A stretch of 64,000 nt of DNA from Monarcha castaneiventris obscurior (lineage: Eukaryota > Chordata > Aves > Passeriformes > Monarchidae): contig JAMPIT010000379.1 of NCBI GenBank assembly GCA_026261815.1, positions 5,840,001-5,904,000 of the forward strand, given 5' to 3'. Both the position numbers and the translations under genes were made by a program. Of the stretch, positions 25,874-38,700 are shown one piece after another (position 1 is the stretch's first letter; each line of letters begins with the position of its first letter). The notes under the pieces are model-generated. The model saw only the letters and a program-made list of their open reading frames with translations. It searched no databases and was not told where the DNA came from.

Positions 25874-25940
25874 ATGATTGAAGACTGTGGGAAAAGAGGA
25901 AATACCATGGCAGAAAGAAGGCAGCTGTTTGCAGAAATGC
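25874..25940 (+). CDS. DTNA: Alpha-dystrobrevin, first coding exon (codons 1-22)
   Basis: Dystrobrevins are cytoplasmic scaffold proteins of the dystrophin-associated complex, binding dystrophin and syntrophins at muscle and neural membranes. The exon starts at 25873 after acceptor ttttgtcttccag, has one base before the ATG (25874-25876) and ends at donor gcGTAAGTAC, leaving codon 23 split after one base. The peptide opens MIEDCGKRGNTMAERRQLF, which closely matches the alpha-dystrobrevin N-terminus. The GKRGNTMAER segment fits alpha- rather than beta-dystrobrevin. As I remember it, the mammalian protein has serine where this has Cys5. The position of the ATG one base into an internal exon means that all upstream exons are 5' UTR, in agreement with the multiple-promoter structure known in mammals. 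An in-frame ATG at codon 12 is a possible secondary start. Confidence 0.95.
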
Positions 25941-26233
25941 GTAAGTACTTCCTGGAAATGTTTTGCTGTGATAGACCAAGCCAGTTGCTATGCAGTGTCA
26001 GTAAAATTTATGCAAGCTTTCCACCTCAAATCTCCGTTGCACAAATGAATGAGACCAAAACTGCACAAAAATGGGCTGATTTGACCAAAGCATGAAAGAG
26101 GGATTTTCTACATCAGATTTTTTGATTGAATTATTTTAATCAGTAGCTTCTTAAGACAAAGATGCTGCAATACACAGGTTGCAATGGAGAGGGATAAAGG
26201 TCTCCAAAAGCTACATCTTTTATTGGAGGTATC

Positions 26234-26801
26234 TGTGGTGGGTTGACCCCAGCCAGCTGCCAAACTTCCACACTTGCTTAATCCCTAACCAGCCCCCAGC
26301 GGGGTGGAAGAGAATATAGGGAGAGCAAAAGCAAGCAAAATCGTTGCTTGAGATAAAGACTTGATTAAGTGGCAGAAAGAGAGGGAAAAAATTACGACAG
26401 AAACCAAGAACCAGTGATGCAAAGGTGGCTATTCCCCACTTCCCAAAGGCAGACTCATGCCCAGCCAGTGGTGGAGCAGTGTCCACCGTGGAAGACAAAA
26501 CTCCCCACCCCCTTCTTTCCCTACCCCAGTTTTATTTCTGAGCATGACATTGCAAGATATGGACTAACCTTCTGGCCGGGTGGGGCCATTTGTCCTTGCT
26601 GTGTCTCTTCCCAGCCTCTTGCCCATCCCAAACAACCCTGGGAGGTGACAGAGTAGGAAAGGAGAAAGCCTGGGTGCTGTGAGAGCACTCTTGTGCAACA
26701 GCTGGAGCAGCAGTGTGTTAGCAACACTTTTTAGCCGCAAATCTAAAACACAGCAGACTGCTGGAAAGAAAGTTAACTGCATCTCAGCCAGACACAGCAC
26801 A
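26234..26801. mobile_element. ERVL-type solo LTR (second copy)
   Basis: Starts TGTGGTGGGTTGACCCCAGC and ends with cagccagacacagcaca, the diagnostic ends of an avian/passerine ERVL-type LTR. It shares the segment 'cagcagtgtgttagcaacac ... aaatctaaaacacagc ... aaagttaactgcatctcagcc' with the element at 21232-21819 in the same relative orientation, so the two are related copies. No gag/pol-like sequence adjoins either end. Flanking pentamers (gtatc and gagac) do not match well, so target-site duplications are eroded or the boundary is off by a few bases. Overlapping ORFs inside it are non-functional openings. Confidence 0.8.
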
Positions 26802-27397
26802 GAGACTCATACCCTAGTTCAGCGTGTTTTTTATAGTTCCTAGTGAGGTTCTGTGCTCCCTGCAGGATAGTGTGTCAGGGATGTACTGTACCAACAATGT
26901 TCCTGCACTTCTGACAGTCATTTCTAATTTCTCGTACAACCAATCCACTGTTTCTCCAGGAAATTCTATTGCCTATCAAGTTTTAGACTGTTGCCCTGTT
27001 ACTAGATGTACCTGAGTTCTGTGTGTAATTACTAAGCTTCCTGTTGTTTGTCCCCTGCCATGTAGTAAACAATGACAGAGCATCGCCCTGATCTTTGGTG
27101 GGAGACTAAGATGGGATTACTGGGACTGGAATTATTTCAGTGCATACTGAAAGGCCAGGTGTGTGCTGGGGAATTCAGTGTGCTCAGGACTGTTCCCCCA
27201 GGGCTGAGCCCTACATCTTAGCTCTCCAAATTAAAGACTTCTCACTCAGATGGCCTACCAGGAACTGTCTTGGCCCATTCCACAGTGTCCACTAGATCTG
27301 TTGTGCCATTATAAAATGTTAAATTATGTTAAATTATTTCAGTGTCACTCAGGGCTTGCTGTTGTAACTCATGAATATTTCTCACTGATCTTCCTCT

Positions 27398-27673
27398 GGT
27401 GATCAGTGACAGGACCTGAGGAAATGGAATGAAGCTGTGTCACGGGAGGTCTAGGCTGGATATCAGGAAAAGGGTTTTCACCCGGAGGGTGGTTGGGCAC
27501 TGGAACAGACTCCCCAGGGAAGTGGTCACAGCACCAGCCTGACAGAGTTCAAGAAGCATTTGGACAATGCTCTGAGGCACATGGTGTGATTTTTGGGATT
27601 ATCCTGTGCAGGGCCAGGAGTTGGACTCAATGATTCTTGTGGGTCCCTTCCAACTCATCCTACTCTATGATTC
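27398..27673 (+). mobile_element. CR1 LINE 3' fragment, plus orientation
   Basis: Shows the avian CR1 3' end in order: gatcagtgacaggacctgag, aggctggatatcaggaaaag, a 'gggcactggaacagactcccc' segment, 'tttggacaatgctctgaggcac', 'ggagttggactcaatgat' and the terminal ggtcccttccaactc followed by tctatgattc. It is 5'-truncated, as nearly all CR1 copies are, with no coding capacity left. Confidence 0.92.
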
Positions 27674-29989
27674 ACTTGTCTCTTGTGTACAACGTCTTGG
27701 ACCCTTGGAGGGAGGTATTGTTCTTTCGCCAGAATTAAAAAATGTATTTGTCCATTATCAGAACACACTATAGTTTTAATTAGAATTACAGAGGGGCCTT
27801 GATTTTTTATCAGCTAAAGTCAGTTGCACAGGTACCGTTAATTTCAATTACTTTGAAATATTCCTAAAATGCTTAGGACTTTGATGTGAGGATTTATGGT
27901 TTGTTTCCACAGTTTTGAAGGCTGTTTTGATGTGGAATTGTTTTGGAGGAGTTAAGGAGGTGTTGGGAAAATCAGCAGTTGGAGGCAGAGGAGGGACTGT
28001 TTTCCTGTATTGTACACCATTAGTTATAGTCTGCCTTTTCTTGCACATTTCAGTATTTTGGCATATTTACCTGAGTCTGGTTTATCTCAGGTGTGCTTCC
28101 CTTCTCTGTTTGCCTGCCTCCATTCCTCCACCTACTACATATGTACACAGAGAACTGGGTGTTCCAGCTAGGTAAAAAGAGGGGAAAATATTAAGTCTTT
28201 GTGAAAAACTAGATGTATTTTAGCCATATTCATAAAATACTGAACTTTGCATTCTCAGGGCACCTGAGAGGATGCCTCTGTGTGTGGAGGGTGTGCTTCA
28301 CTGAAACCAAAGTTTATCCTGGCATTGCATTCAGGTGCCCCTGGCTGTGTGCAAGCCCACCCGCTTAACATGTTTAACAAAAACCATGTGCTCCTGATGC
28401 CCTACATATTGTGGGCCATGTGAAGATTCTTAACGTTCTGTTAGGCATAAGCCTATGGTAAAAAGCTAAACTCCACAGAGGAAGAAAATTCATAGTATAA
28501 AGGCTTTTGCCAGCAGTTTCGGTTCTTGGGACTTAAATCTGCAAGTCTGTGATTAAAACCCCGCAATAATTTTAGAAAGTGGGTCATGTTCCAGACTACA
28601 CAAGATAGAAAAGAGAAAAAAAAATCCAACTTTTCAAGTCTTTTTAAGTGGGAAGTTTGTCCTGAACAACGAATCGAATGATTTGATCCTGACTTTAAAT
28701 TTGGACCACTGGGATTTTCCCTGTATTTTGAGACGTCCAGTTCGACCTTCTTGTTTCCTTTCCTTCAGAAGAGGCATCCTTCTCGTTCCAGATTACAAAC
28801 TTTTGTGAATTAGTATCATAATCATTATCACCTTCTGTAGAGTCCCGTGGTTAAAACTTGTCTTATAACTCAAAATGCTCTATTGGACATCAAGCCACTG
28901 GGTCTTAGTCTTCCCTTAGTCTGACCTGACATGCCCAGGTATATCCACGCTGATGAAGAGTTCAAAATGTACATCAGTGCTGGCACGTATTATCCAGCAA
29001 GCAAACAAAGCCAAAGCTTGCAGTGTGTCCCTTAGTTATTTTTGCAAACTGCAAACAGTGTTACATGACATGAGCGTATTCAAAGGAAACAGAGTGAGGC
29101 ACTGCCAGCAATGGAAGGAGAAGGCCACTGGCAATCCTGTAGGGAAGTTACAAATTCACTGTCTCATTTTCCATGCTCAGTATTGCACATCTTTCCACTT
29201 GTTTTTCAGGATTCTCCATCATGTAAGTGATGGCACTTTCCTACAAAAGTTATTTGACAAATAGATCTCTGACTGTGGCAAAATGTGAATCATGACAAAA
29301 TTAAATTATCTTTTCCAGGGTATTATCAGCAACACCTACTCCCCAAATAATATCAAAATAATACCATCCACTGTGCATGCAAATAGTAAAAAAGAAAGAA
29401 AAACAGCAACTTTTCCTACAAATTTATTTATTTAGGATTATTGCTGCAAACTCAGAAGCTCAGTGAACCAGAGTCTCACTTTGCTTTCACTCTTTAAATC
29501 TTGTTAAAAGGCTGAAGTTTTGTAAAGGAGCACTGGAAGTTTATTGGTAGCTTTCACTAAAGTTAAGAGGGGAGAATTTACATTGTTTACTCATTTTTCC
29601 TATTAAAAAGGAAAAACTTGGTGTTGCAAGCTTTATCCTCCCTTTCGCCTGTGGAAAAATTTTCCAAAAGCTGTCAGTGAGATACTAATGGAGAAGGAGA
29701 AAACCTGTATAATTTTAACAATTGAGGATATGATGGAAAAAACTCACAAAAATACTTCCCATGTTAAGTAGTCAAAGGTAATTTCTCCCAGGAGCAGATG
29801 GTGTTAAGACAGCTAACTGGCAAAAGGGAGTAGCTGGGAGCCCTGGGAAGACAGTGTGGGAGAATTTGATTAGGAAATGAGCAGAATATGGGGAGGATGG
29901 AGAGTATCATTCTCATTTTCATCTCACAGCTCAAGAGTACATTTGAAAAATTCAGGTCTGAAGAGTGACATTGTTTAAGAAAGTGTGGG

Positions 29990-30760
29990 TGAACAGTGCT
30001 GCCACAGGCAGAATGGAAGCTTCAGGCAAGGTGTATTACGGAAGAAATCCCTCCCATTGAGCCACAAGGTGCAGAAAGGACCCCTCTCACTCTGGAGACT
30101 CCTTCTCAGAGAGTAGTCTGGGTGGAGCTCAATCCAGTCCTAGTCTCAGACTTGGTCAAGAGTTTATGTTTTAAAGATTATATATATCAATTACATAATT
30201 GATACTTTATATTACTTCATCATGTGGGATTAAGGATAGCAAACCAAATATATTTATAGGAATAAAATAAGTATTTATTCAAATTGATTATGATGATAAT
30301 AATTAAACTAAAGTATTTTAATCAAAACTAGTTACTGGACAGTATAGATAGTTATGACTATTAATATAGGGTACTATTTACAAGATAAATTGTTTCAAAG
30401 CCAGTTTAATAATTATTAAGTAGAGATTGGTGCTACTGACCCGTATCAACACTGTGGGCAAATCTCTCACTTGGCCTCAAGGAATAACCTTGAGCAGCGT
30501 TCCCACTCAAGGGAGGAATCACCACATACATATCCAGAAGGAGCGTGTTAGAAGTCCCTGCCATTTAAAAATGGAACTGAGCTTTTATAGTATAAAGTGA
30601 TTGCCTGTCAATCAAATGTTTCTAGGCTACCTGTGCCACCTCAGCAGCTCTTGATAAGTTATCAGTACTATCACTTGTTGCTTCCTTTATCAGGAACTTT
30701 GTCTGCCACATCCTCACCAGTGCTGATTTCTGTCAGGCAAGACTGTTTTTCATGTCCTCA
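29990..30760. mobile_element. Possible degraded LTR-element remnant
   Basis: A composition shift and phrases such as 'agcatcggcaggcagaatggaag'-like text at 30000, 'cactcaagggaggaatcacc' and 'gcttttatagtataaagtg' remind me of songbird LTR sequences. The middle part (30170-30430) is extremely AT-rich, with a short inverted repeat atcaattacataattgat at 30185-30202. No clean TG...CA ends or target-site duplications were found. It could equally be unique AT-rich DNA. Confidence 0.3.
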
Positions 30761-31724
30761 GAAGGTTTAGCTTTGGGATTGTGGAGTCAGGCTGGTCCCA
30801 GCATTCCTGAACACCAAAAGCAGCATGATCCACCTTCTCCATCCATCACTGATACTTCTGCAAATAGGAGAAAATTTGAGCTGTTTGACCCCCACTTACA
30901 CAGAGTATTCTGCTACAGATGCCAACATATGGCAGCAGTTCAGCTGAGAAACCTTAAAGCATTTAGGAAGCTTGTGTAAAAGCAGGCCTGTATTCCACTC
31001 CTCTTACATCCTGACTGCACCTTGTTTGGATGAGTTTGTTGGACACTGTGCCAGGTTCTGCCCCACACTGGCCCCTGTGTACTGTCTTTGTATGTGAGGT
31101 AGCTGCCACTTAGTTTGTTCCCATTTCCTGGACAGCTGCTCTGGAAATGTTACCAGATCTTTAAGTTGCAGCAGCCAGGGCCAAGCTTAGAGCTGACCCT
31201 CAGAGGTCTCTGTTGCAGAGAACATACATCCAGAAAACAGAGAAAGGCCTCACACCCCTTGCATTGTCATTGCCCCCTTCTGCAGATTACCTTAAGTTAC
31301 AGCATGGTATGTTTTCTGATTTGGTTTGCTGGCAATACCTTGTTCTGATATGGCATGTCAGCTAAAGATATTTGTTACGAGCTTTTTTTGTTAAATATTA
31401 AAATTCAGCTGTGGTTTTCCCTGCTGTTGGAGCCTGGCCAGTGTGTCTTTTAGCCTGCAGCTTGACCAGATTGTTCTTCAAAGTGACAGACACAGTGGGC
31501 TGACTATTCCTTGCCTTCCTTTATAAAATTCTTTTAACGCTGTAGCTCCTGACATCCCCCTTCTTACTCCTCACTCCTCTCTACTCTCTCTGCAAAGGAG
31601 AGAGCCTTGAAAATTGTTAAGCAGAGGCAGCTCATGTGTCCTCTTTGTTCTCTGGCTTCCCTGCTAGCAAAGATACGCACAGGTCATATTCCATACAAAT
31701 GTCACCGTTATTCTCTTCCACTAG

Positions 31725-31805
31725 GGGCTCAGGATCTGGATCGCATCCGATTGTCCACCTACCGAACAGCATGCAAGCTTAGATTTGTTCAGAAGAAATG
31801 CAACT
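31725..31805 (+). CDS. DTNA: Alpha-dystrobrevin, second coding exon (codons 23-50)
   Basis: Acceptor ctcttccactag precedes base 31725. The exon supplies the last two bases of Arg23, continues [20 protein letters not shown] and reaches KKCN at codon 49, then gives one base of Leu50 before donor GTAAGTAT. The [17 protein letters not shown] block is the hallmark of the dystrophin/dystrobrevin family at the start of the EF-hand-like region, a helical hairpin that packs against the ZZ module in dystrophin. The DLDRIR spelling favours the alpha paralogue. Length 81 bp, phase 1 at both ends, so skipping it would keep the reading frame while deleting 27 residues. No frameshift or stop. Confidence 0.95.
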
Positions 31806-34800
31806 GTAAGTATGCCAGCCCTTCTTTCACCTACCATTGTTGTAAGCTTTCCACTGCACTCCCCAGTCTGTCCTTGGTACCACTGACAAACCGGGACCGT
31901 GTGATCGGGCATTGCAAAGGACACTAATCAGAGTGCCTGGGCAGACTTCAGATATTAACCTGTTTTCATAAGGAACTTGCCTCAAATATGCTAGTGATTT
32001 AGTCATAGAAGGGTGGGTCAGGATACAGGCCATGACTTTAATACGTAAACTGCATTCTCCAGTTTTCTTGTGAATAGCATTTGTGGGTTCCAGCACGGCC
32101 CTGCAAATTAAATGCTTTTATAGCAGCTGTGTGAGAAAAAATGGTGCTTCCAGTCTCCTTCTATTTAGGGTGCAGCAAAGTAAGTGCAATGTTGGTCAGA
32201 CCCCTTTATTTCCAGAAGGCCAGCTAGACAGCTCTTCTGAGAGACTGAACCTTCTTGTAATCTCTGCGTATCTGTCTTACTCCCTCTAGGTTTTATTGAG
32301 AAATTTCCCACTTGATGAGTGACTTTTTTTAACTTCTCTTCTGAGATTCAGTCTTTTTCCCTTCACGGCTGCATTTTCTATTAGCACAGTCATGTGCTGT
32401 GAACTTTAAAGGGGAAATACATATTAAATCTGTAATGGAGTGTATCTCCATGTATTTCTTCTCCATTCAAAATAGTATGCAAATACTTAGAAGGGCAGGT
32501 TTGGGTATATGTGGTTTACCAGACCTTTCCACACCAAGTTAAAAAAAAACCCTGACCAAGGGAACTCTTATCAGCAGTAGCAGTAGGGAGAGAACCAATG
32601 CAGAGAAAACAAGTGGGTTTCAGTCCTCATATATAGACTAGAATGACAACCTGGCTGTGCTTGTGCTACACACAGTGGTAAATATGTTAAAAAATTATCA
32701 CTGTAGATAGAAATTTACTGCCCTGTTAAGTTCCTAATTTTGGGGTTACATCTGTCTGTGTTACAGAAATGTTTAGCTTATGCTGTCCAAACATACTAGA
32801 GAGGCCAAGTTGTGATGGAAAATATTTTGGAGAGTGTTTACTCTGTTATTAGCCACAGAGCTGATAGTTTAATCACTTCCGTAGCACACTTTTCATATTT
32901 TTAATATGTCCTTAGCTGAAGTATGGATTGAAGGCTTGGTATTGCATTATGAGCAGTCTGCCAGACACAAAACCCAGGGGGGGTTTAGTACCTGTCTGGC
33001 AGCTGGCTTCTCCCATTCAGGAGAAAATTTGTTGAAAGACACTATTATGTTGTATTCAGTTGTTTAGTTTTTTAAATCTTATGTTTAGGAGGATAACATT
33101 TTCACTTCCTTTTCATGGTAACAGAATACAGTAGTCTGAGGTGACAAAAGTACCCAATTAAATGGACAGCGATAGCAAAGTATGTATGCAACTGCATGCA
33201 AAGCAGATGAAAAAAACCTAAGGGCTAACAATAGCCTCACTGCTGGGAGTGTCTGGCTGGCTGAAAATACACTGGTTGTTAATCTTAATTTTGTGTCTCT
33301 TATTTATCAGTTGCAATCTGCTTTTGTGGGACTATTGGTTCTCTTCATAAAGAGTGCAAGTGCCCTGCAGTTTGCCTGCTTGTGCCAAGTCACTCATGGA
33401 TAGGTCTTAGCTTCTGGTCTCCATTAATAATGTAGGAGGAGTAATTTGCTGATCTTGTTTCAAGATTTATACTGTATCACTTCTGAAGGGAAAAAAAAAA
33501 GAGAAATTTAAAATGTCGTCCTAAGAATTAGGTTCTGTGCAATTTAAGGAATGCCTGTTGCTCTGGAACAAGCTGGACTGTGTGTGTCTTTCCACCATCA
33601 AGTACAGGTTTCTTCTGGTTGTTTTGGGTAGATTGCTGCTCTCCCAGATGGGTTTCTCTTATCAGTGGGAAAAGAAGTCATTCATTCACCTGACAGGTAT
33701 TCAAGCAATGGCTGTCCAAGAAAGAGCTGCTAAACATGGAGCCATTGAACTGAGCACTGCCCTTGAAATGGTTAATACCAGACCCCTGGATCATGTCACC
33801 TACTGTTTTGGGGAACTTATTTCCCCTACAGAAATTGTCATTATCCACCACCCAACAGTAAGTTCATGAGAAGAAAAAAAAAAAAAAAAGAGTTCACAGG
33901 GAAAAAAACCTTTCTGCTACATCTGAGCTGCTTCATTTAGGGTAGAATATAACAAGAAAAAGCTCAAAGACAGCTCTGCTCCACTCCCAGTGCATAGCAC
34001 CTCCTGTCATTCAAACTATCCTTGTCTTCTTTCAGCTGTGCTCTCCTGCCCTGCCCTGGCACACTGGCCCAGACTTATTAGGGAAAAATTGCTTGAAAAG
34101 ACTGTATTTGAGGGGTTCCTTTAAAGAGCTAATTTAATAAATAGCAGAGAGCTGCTCTTGGCTACAGTCTGATGGTATATGAGGATGGAAGCAGAGAGCT
34201 GCTTTGAGTGCCAGAAGTGTTTGTTCCAAGGAACAGAGCAGAGGCTTTATTAGCACCATCTTTTTTACCCGGAGGTGCCCATTAGCATAGGCAGTCATGG
34301 GATGTCGTTTAACAGGCAGCTACACTTAGCACACACAGTGCACTGTTTGTTTCTGCTGCCTTTAATGCAGACACAGACACAGGTTCATCTCCTGGCCTTC
34401 CTTTGTGAATTCTTCTCTCACTACAAAAGCAGTTTTTTGCTGAAACCTTCAGCAGCAGGCTGGGTTTAACTGGCAAGTAGGCAGTATGCAATGGGCAAAA
34501 ACCATATTCTAAAAGCTGTTCTCTCTTGCAGAGTTTCTCCTGAAACTAGTTAAACTATCTGGGCAAAAATGATAGAGAACATGGCAGTTTACCCCCTTTT
34601 ACCAGAATTTTGCTACCTGTGTTGCGCCTAGAGTACTAACACTGTTGATCAAATAATTTGCTTTGTGAAATTATTTCATTTTCATAAGAAGAAGATTTCT
34701 TTGCAGATATTTAGCCAACAGTCTTTAAAATTGCAAATATATGTCTTTCTGATAATTCCATAAAACTTTGGGGAAATACTCTGCGTGTGGAAAGTATTTC

Positions 34801-35544
34801 TTTTATAGAAATGTCTCTGAGCATTTTTAAAGCGACAGTTTAAATACAGTCATCAAAGTGTGAAAAGTCATTATCAGTCATTGCAATTATTTGTCAAACA
34901 GGATAGAATTTAATCCAGTTCAGCCTTGTTCTTCAGAAAAGCAAAAAGTTCTTCTTAAGGACTCAGGAAAAAGAAGTAGATAAATTTGAAAAATCTCTGT
35001 TATCTTTCAAAGAAAAATCCCTGCAAATTGAAGCGTTCCTCTTTACCTAAGTTAACCCTGCAAATAAATAATAATAACATTTACAAATTACTGTTGCCAC
35101 ACTTGTGAATCTGCTTAGTGCCCAAATGTAGGATTCAATATGTTACAGAAATCCCAAAAGCAGGAGACACATGACATTCTGAATGCAGAAATCCTAAAAG
35201 CTGGGAAACCTTGTTAATTCACCATGAATATAAAATAATTTTATGCTTCTTATTTCTGCTGACAATTTCTAAAATTGGAAATAATGAAAAGAGAAACTCT
35301 GTAGGTAATGTAGGTACCTTTGAGGATGTGGTGGGTATAGAAAGAGATAATTGCAGGCTACTTGCTGATTGCTTTACAGAACTCCTGTAACAATAGACCT
35401 GTTGCAATAGCAATAGTCTTCCCTGAGTTATAAATACCAGCACAAGACATGGATGCCTCTTCTGGGAAAAAAAAAAATCAAATAAATACTAAACAAGTCT
35501 TGAGAAGATACTGAGACTTGGGCGTGAATAATTCCAAGGGAATA

Positions 35545-35708
35545 CGAAGAGCTGTGGACAGATGGACCCTGGAGAACGCATTGCTGGTGATGATGTCATC
35601 TTGAAATCCCAAACTGTAAAGCCAGGAGTGTGTGAGCTGATTGTGGCCATTCTACTGGCGGATGGTGTTGGATATAGTCTCGGAAATAGCAGCACCCTAA
35701 TTGTTTGA
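35545..35708 (+). pseudogene. Very short RNA polymerase II subunit-2-like fragment (doubtful)
   Basis: In one plus frame from ATG 35560 the peptide DPGERIAGDDVIL resembles the conserved APGxRVSGDDVII segment of the second-largest RNA polymerase II subunit. About 20 codons later the frame reads ILLADGVGYSLGN, loosely like another conserved part (NLLSDYGYHLRGN) that lies much further on in the real protein. The frame ends at TGA 35706-35708 and there is a stop 33 bp before the ATG. This might be a heavily deleted retrocopy, but the match is short and may be coincidence. Confidence 0.12.
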
Positions 35709-38700
35709 GGTTAAATTTCATTATTTGGGGTAATAAAAGCAGGTACAGGAACCTGATCAAACATGCCATGTGTTTATTCCAGTCTGGACTGTACAAAATA
35801 TACCAAATGGGAATAGCTGAATTTATCATAAAAATTTTCTAAATGTGCTTTAAAGGTGGTCCTAGATGTTGCACACAGCAAGCATCAAGGAGGGAGATGG
35901 AAAAACTACAGGTGAGCAGCATGAGGTCTGAAACAGTCACAGAACTTGAAAAACCTGTGAACCAATGTTGCTCTGGCCAACTCAAACAGGAGAGTATTGT
36001 CCTTTATTTCACTTCCAGTGCATTGGAGCAGGTTTTGGAGCCCTTGAGTACATTCTCAGCAAACATAACTCCTGCTCAGCTCCCCTTACTGCCAGGAAAA
36101 TGCTGTCTTGGCAAGGTTGATCTGCTGCTGTTTATCCGTGGCATCCAGGCACAGAAGCATCACAGGCTTTCCTAAAACAAGGATGAAAGACCAGTGACAG
36201 CAGTTAGACATATCTCTGGACATTCACCAGTATCCGGGAACCATCAAAACCCACAATTTATAGTTATTCCCAGTGATCATTGTGCAGTTGATTTATTTTA
36301 GTACTTGGTTCTCAGTGAATTTATTAACATGCTGAGATGAAATACCATGTTCACATGCAAATTCCCTCTGGGGTATGGTGACAGCCAGGAGTAGGACATA
36401 ACAACCTATCATAATCAAAACCATTTTACCATTAGACATCACTCACTAATACAGAACTGTATAGCTGGAAAACTACTGCTGTCCTTGATGAACTACCCTA
36501 ATTGTGTTGTGAGATCATTCTGTGACTGTGGCTGCAAAAGCAGATTTTGCTGATTTCCCTAGATCAGAATAAATCATTGACAGTTGAAAGTGTGAATCAA
36601 AAGCTGAGCTGGTGATGGTAACAAGTGGCTTAATTAATGCAGACAAAAAAGGAGCCTGGTTTTCCGGCAGTTTAATCTCAACACCTTAGGGTGTTGGTGT
36701 CTTCGTTTCTTCCTTTAATACTGTTCTGTGTGTGTGACTTTTATTATTTTTTTATTATTTTGGCCTATCCAGGTTGTAGTACAGCTGTTTCCACGTGGGG
36801 AGCACAGCTGCCATGACTGTGATGGAAACCTTATGCATGTCCAAGGCAGTCTCCTCCACCTCCAACCTGCTCTTTGTTGTACTTCCTCTGGGCTCTGTAG
36901 TCACAGTTGAGGCACGTGGGCATGTCAGCTTAGTCTCCATACATGCTTTTGGGTGCTTCCCTGATCTGATCTGATCTGCCTTTTTACATTTTTTTAAGTT
37001 AGGATAATTTCTCCCCTCCTGCAATGTAATAATTTCCTGGTGAAAATGAATGACAGTTATTGTAAATACATTATTTTTAGATGCTTTTCTTAAAGCTCTT
37101 TTCTGTCTGTACTCTTAGACCTCCTGTAATGCTACAGCAAGCTGCTGAAAATGGGTCTGTCCTAGAAACTGACAATCTGGGTATGAAATGATGAGATCAG
37201 CCTGTATGAGCTACTGGCCCTCATCATGATGGCAAGCAGTTTTTAAAAAATGATTTGATTTAACCTAAATAAAATTGCTGGGGTTTGGGGTTTGACTGTA
37301 TTTTTACTATGCTGGGCTGACACATAAAATATCATTTTATCCCATCCCATTCAACATGCCATTCACCATAGAATGAAAAGACACAATATCTGGTACTTGT
37401 AGTAAAAGGAAAGGATAAGCAGCTCTTGATTGCCCACTGTAAATGGTGCTGTGACCTTTGTGTTGCCCAGTGGCTGAGGAAGTTAACAGGACATCCAAGT
37501 TCAACTTTCTCTTCTGCATGAGAAAATCTACGTTGATCTTACATATGCAAAAGAGCTCCCTAAACACAAAGCTGGAGGATATTCACAAGTGTTCCAGTCT
37601 GTCCTGTTGATGTTTAACCACTAAATCTTTCATCTTTACGTGTTGTTTGATGTAGGACCATGTAACTGCTTCTCTTTACTCAAACTAGACCTCTTGCCAG
37701 TGTAGTATAAAGACATTCCTCCTTTGACCCAGTGAGTATTGATTGTCTCAAATGTGAAATAGAGTGCACAACAAATGTGCAAAGGTGCAAGAATCCCATG
37801 AGGATCCCTGCCATGGCAGGAGGTATTCACTGTCACTATCCTGCCTTTTACATCTCAAGAACTGTATAGCCCATGCAGTTTTGTGCTTGCCCTTCTTTTT
37901 CTCAGGATGACCGTCAGAAACAGAGCCACCAAATTATGATGATTACAGAGTTTTGTAGATTAAATAATTTAGTCCTTCATCACTGTGGGTTTCCATGGTT
38001 AGTGCTCTGTTCTCATTGTTGGGTTTTATCCTGTTTTTCCTTTCATCTTTGAAGCAATAAAGCACAAGATAGTTTCAGGCTGGGTCACAGAGCAATCAAA
38101 CTGAATGACAAGCAGTGTTGCCTACTTGAGAAGTGCAAAAGGTCTTCTTGGCTGCAATTTGAAACAATCTGCCTCTTGAATTTGTGATCATGGAATTCTC
38201 ATATTCTTCTAAACCCTAAGTGATCAGTCTTTTATGAGATTTGCTTAAAATCCTATAATTTGGAAAGAAAATCACCATTTTGCGTTCTTACTTCTGTTGT
38301 TCTCTGTTGACCACCTTGGATATTCTATGATTGGCTTATTACTCTTACATAAAGGTAGAGGCTGGAAATATTAGTTGTGTTCTTTGTTTTCTATTTTAAC
38401 AAATCTGAGTCTTACAAGTTCCCTTACAGTGAATGACATTATTCACTGGGCTCCAAGAGATACAGCTTTAAAAAGCCACTCTATATTACAGGAGTCATGA
38501 TACCATTGTCTAAGTTACTAATTCTGGTATCCTGCAGTATTTGAAGAATGGAAAGAGAGATAAGTTAATGATTTTAAAAACTTTCTTGTTCCTTTGTCTT
38601 CACCAACGACTCAGAGACTAAATGCTTCTGCAATTGCTAGTACTGTTCCATATGGGTTTCCAGGCAACTATGGAGAAAGGATGCATATATTATACATTCT

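Larger units (their letters stand above)
25941..31724 (+). other. DTNA: DTNA intron between first and second coding exons (5.8 kb)
   Basis: Phase-1 GT-AG intron. It carries an ERVL-type LTR just 293 bp after the donor, a CR1 copy at about 27.4 kb and a possible LTR remnant near 30 kb. The remaining stretches (25941-26233, 26802-27397, 27674-29990, 30760-31724) show no gene or RNA that I can recognise. Confidence 0.85.
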
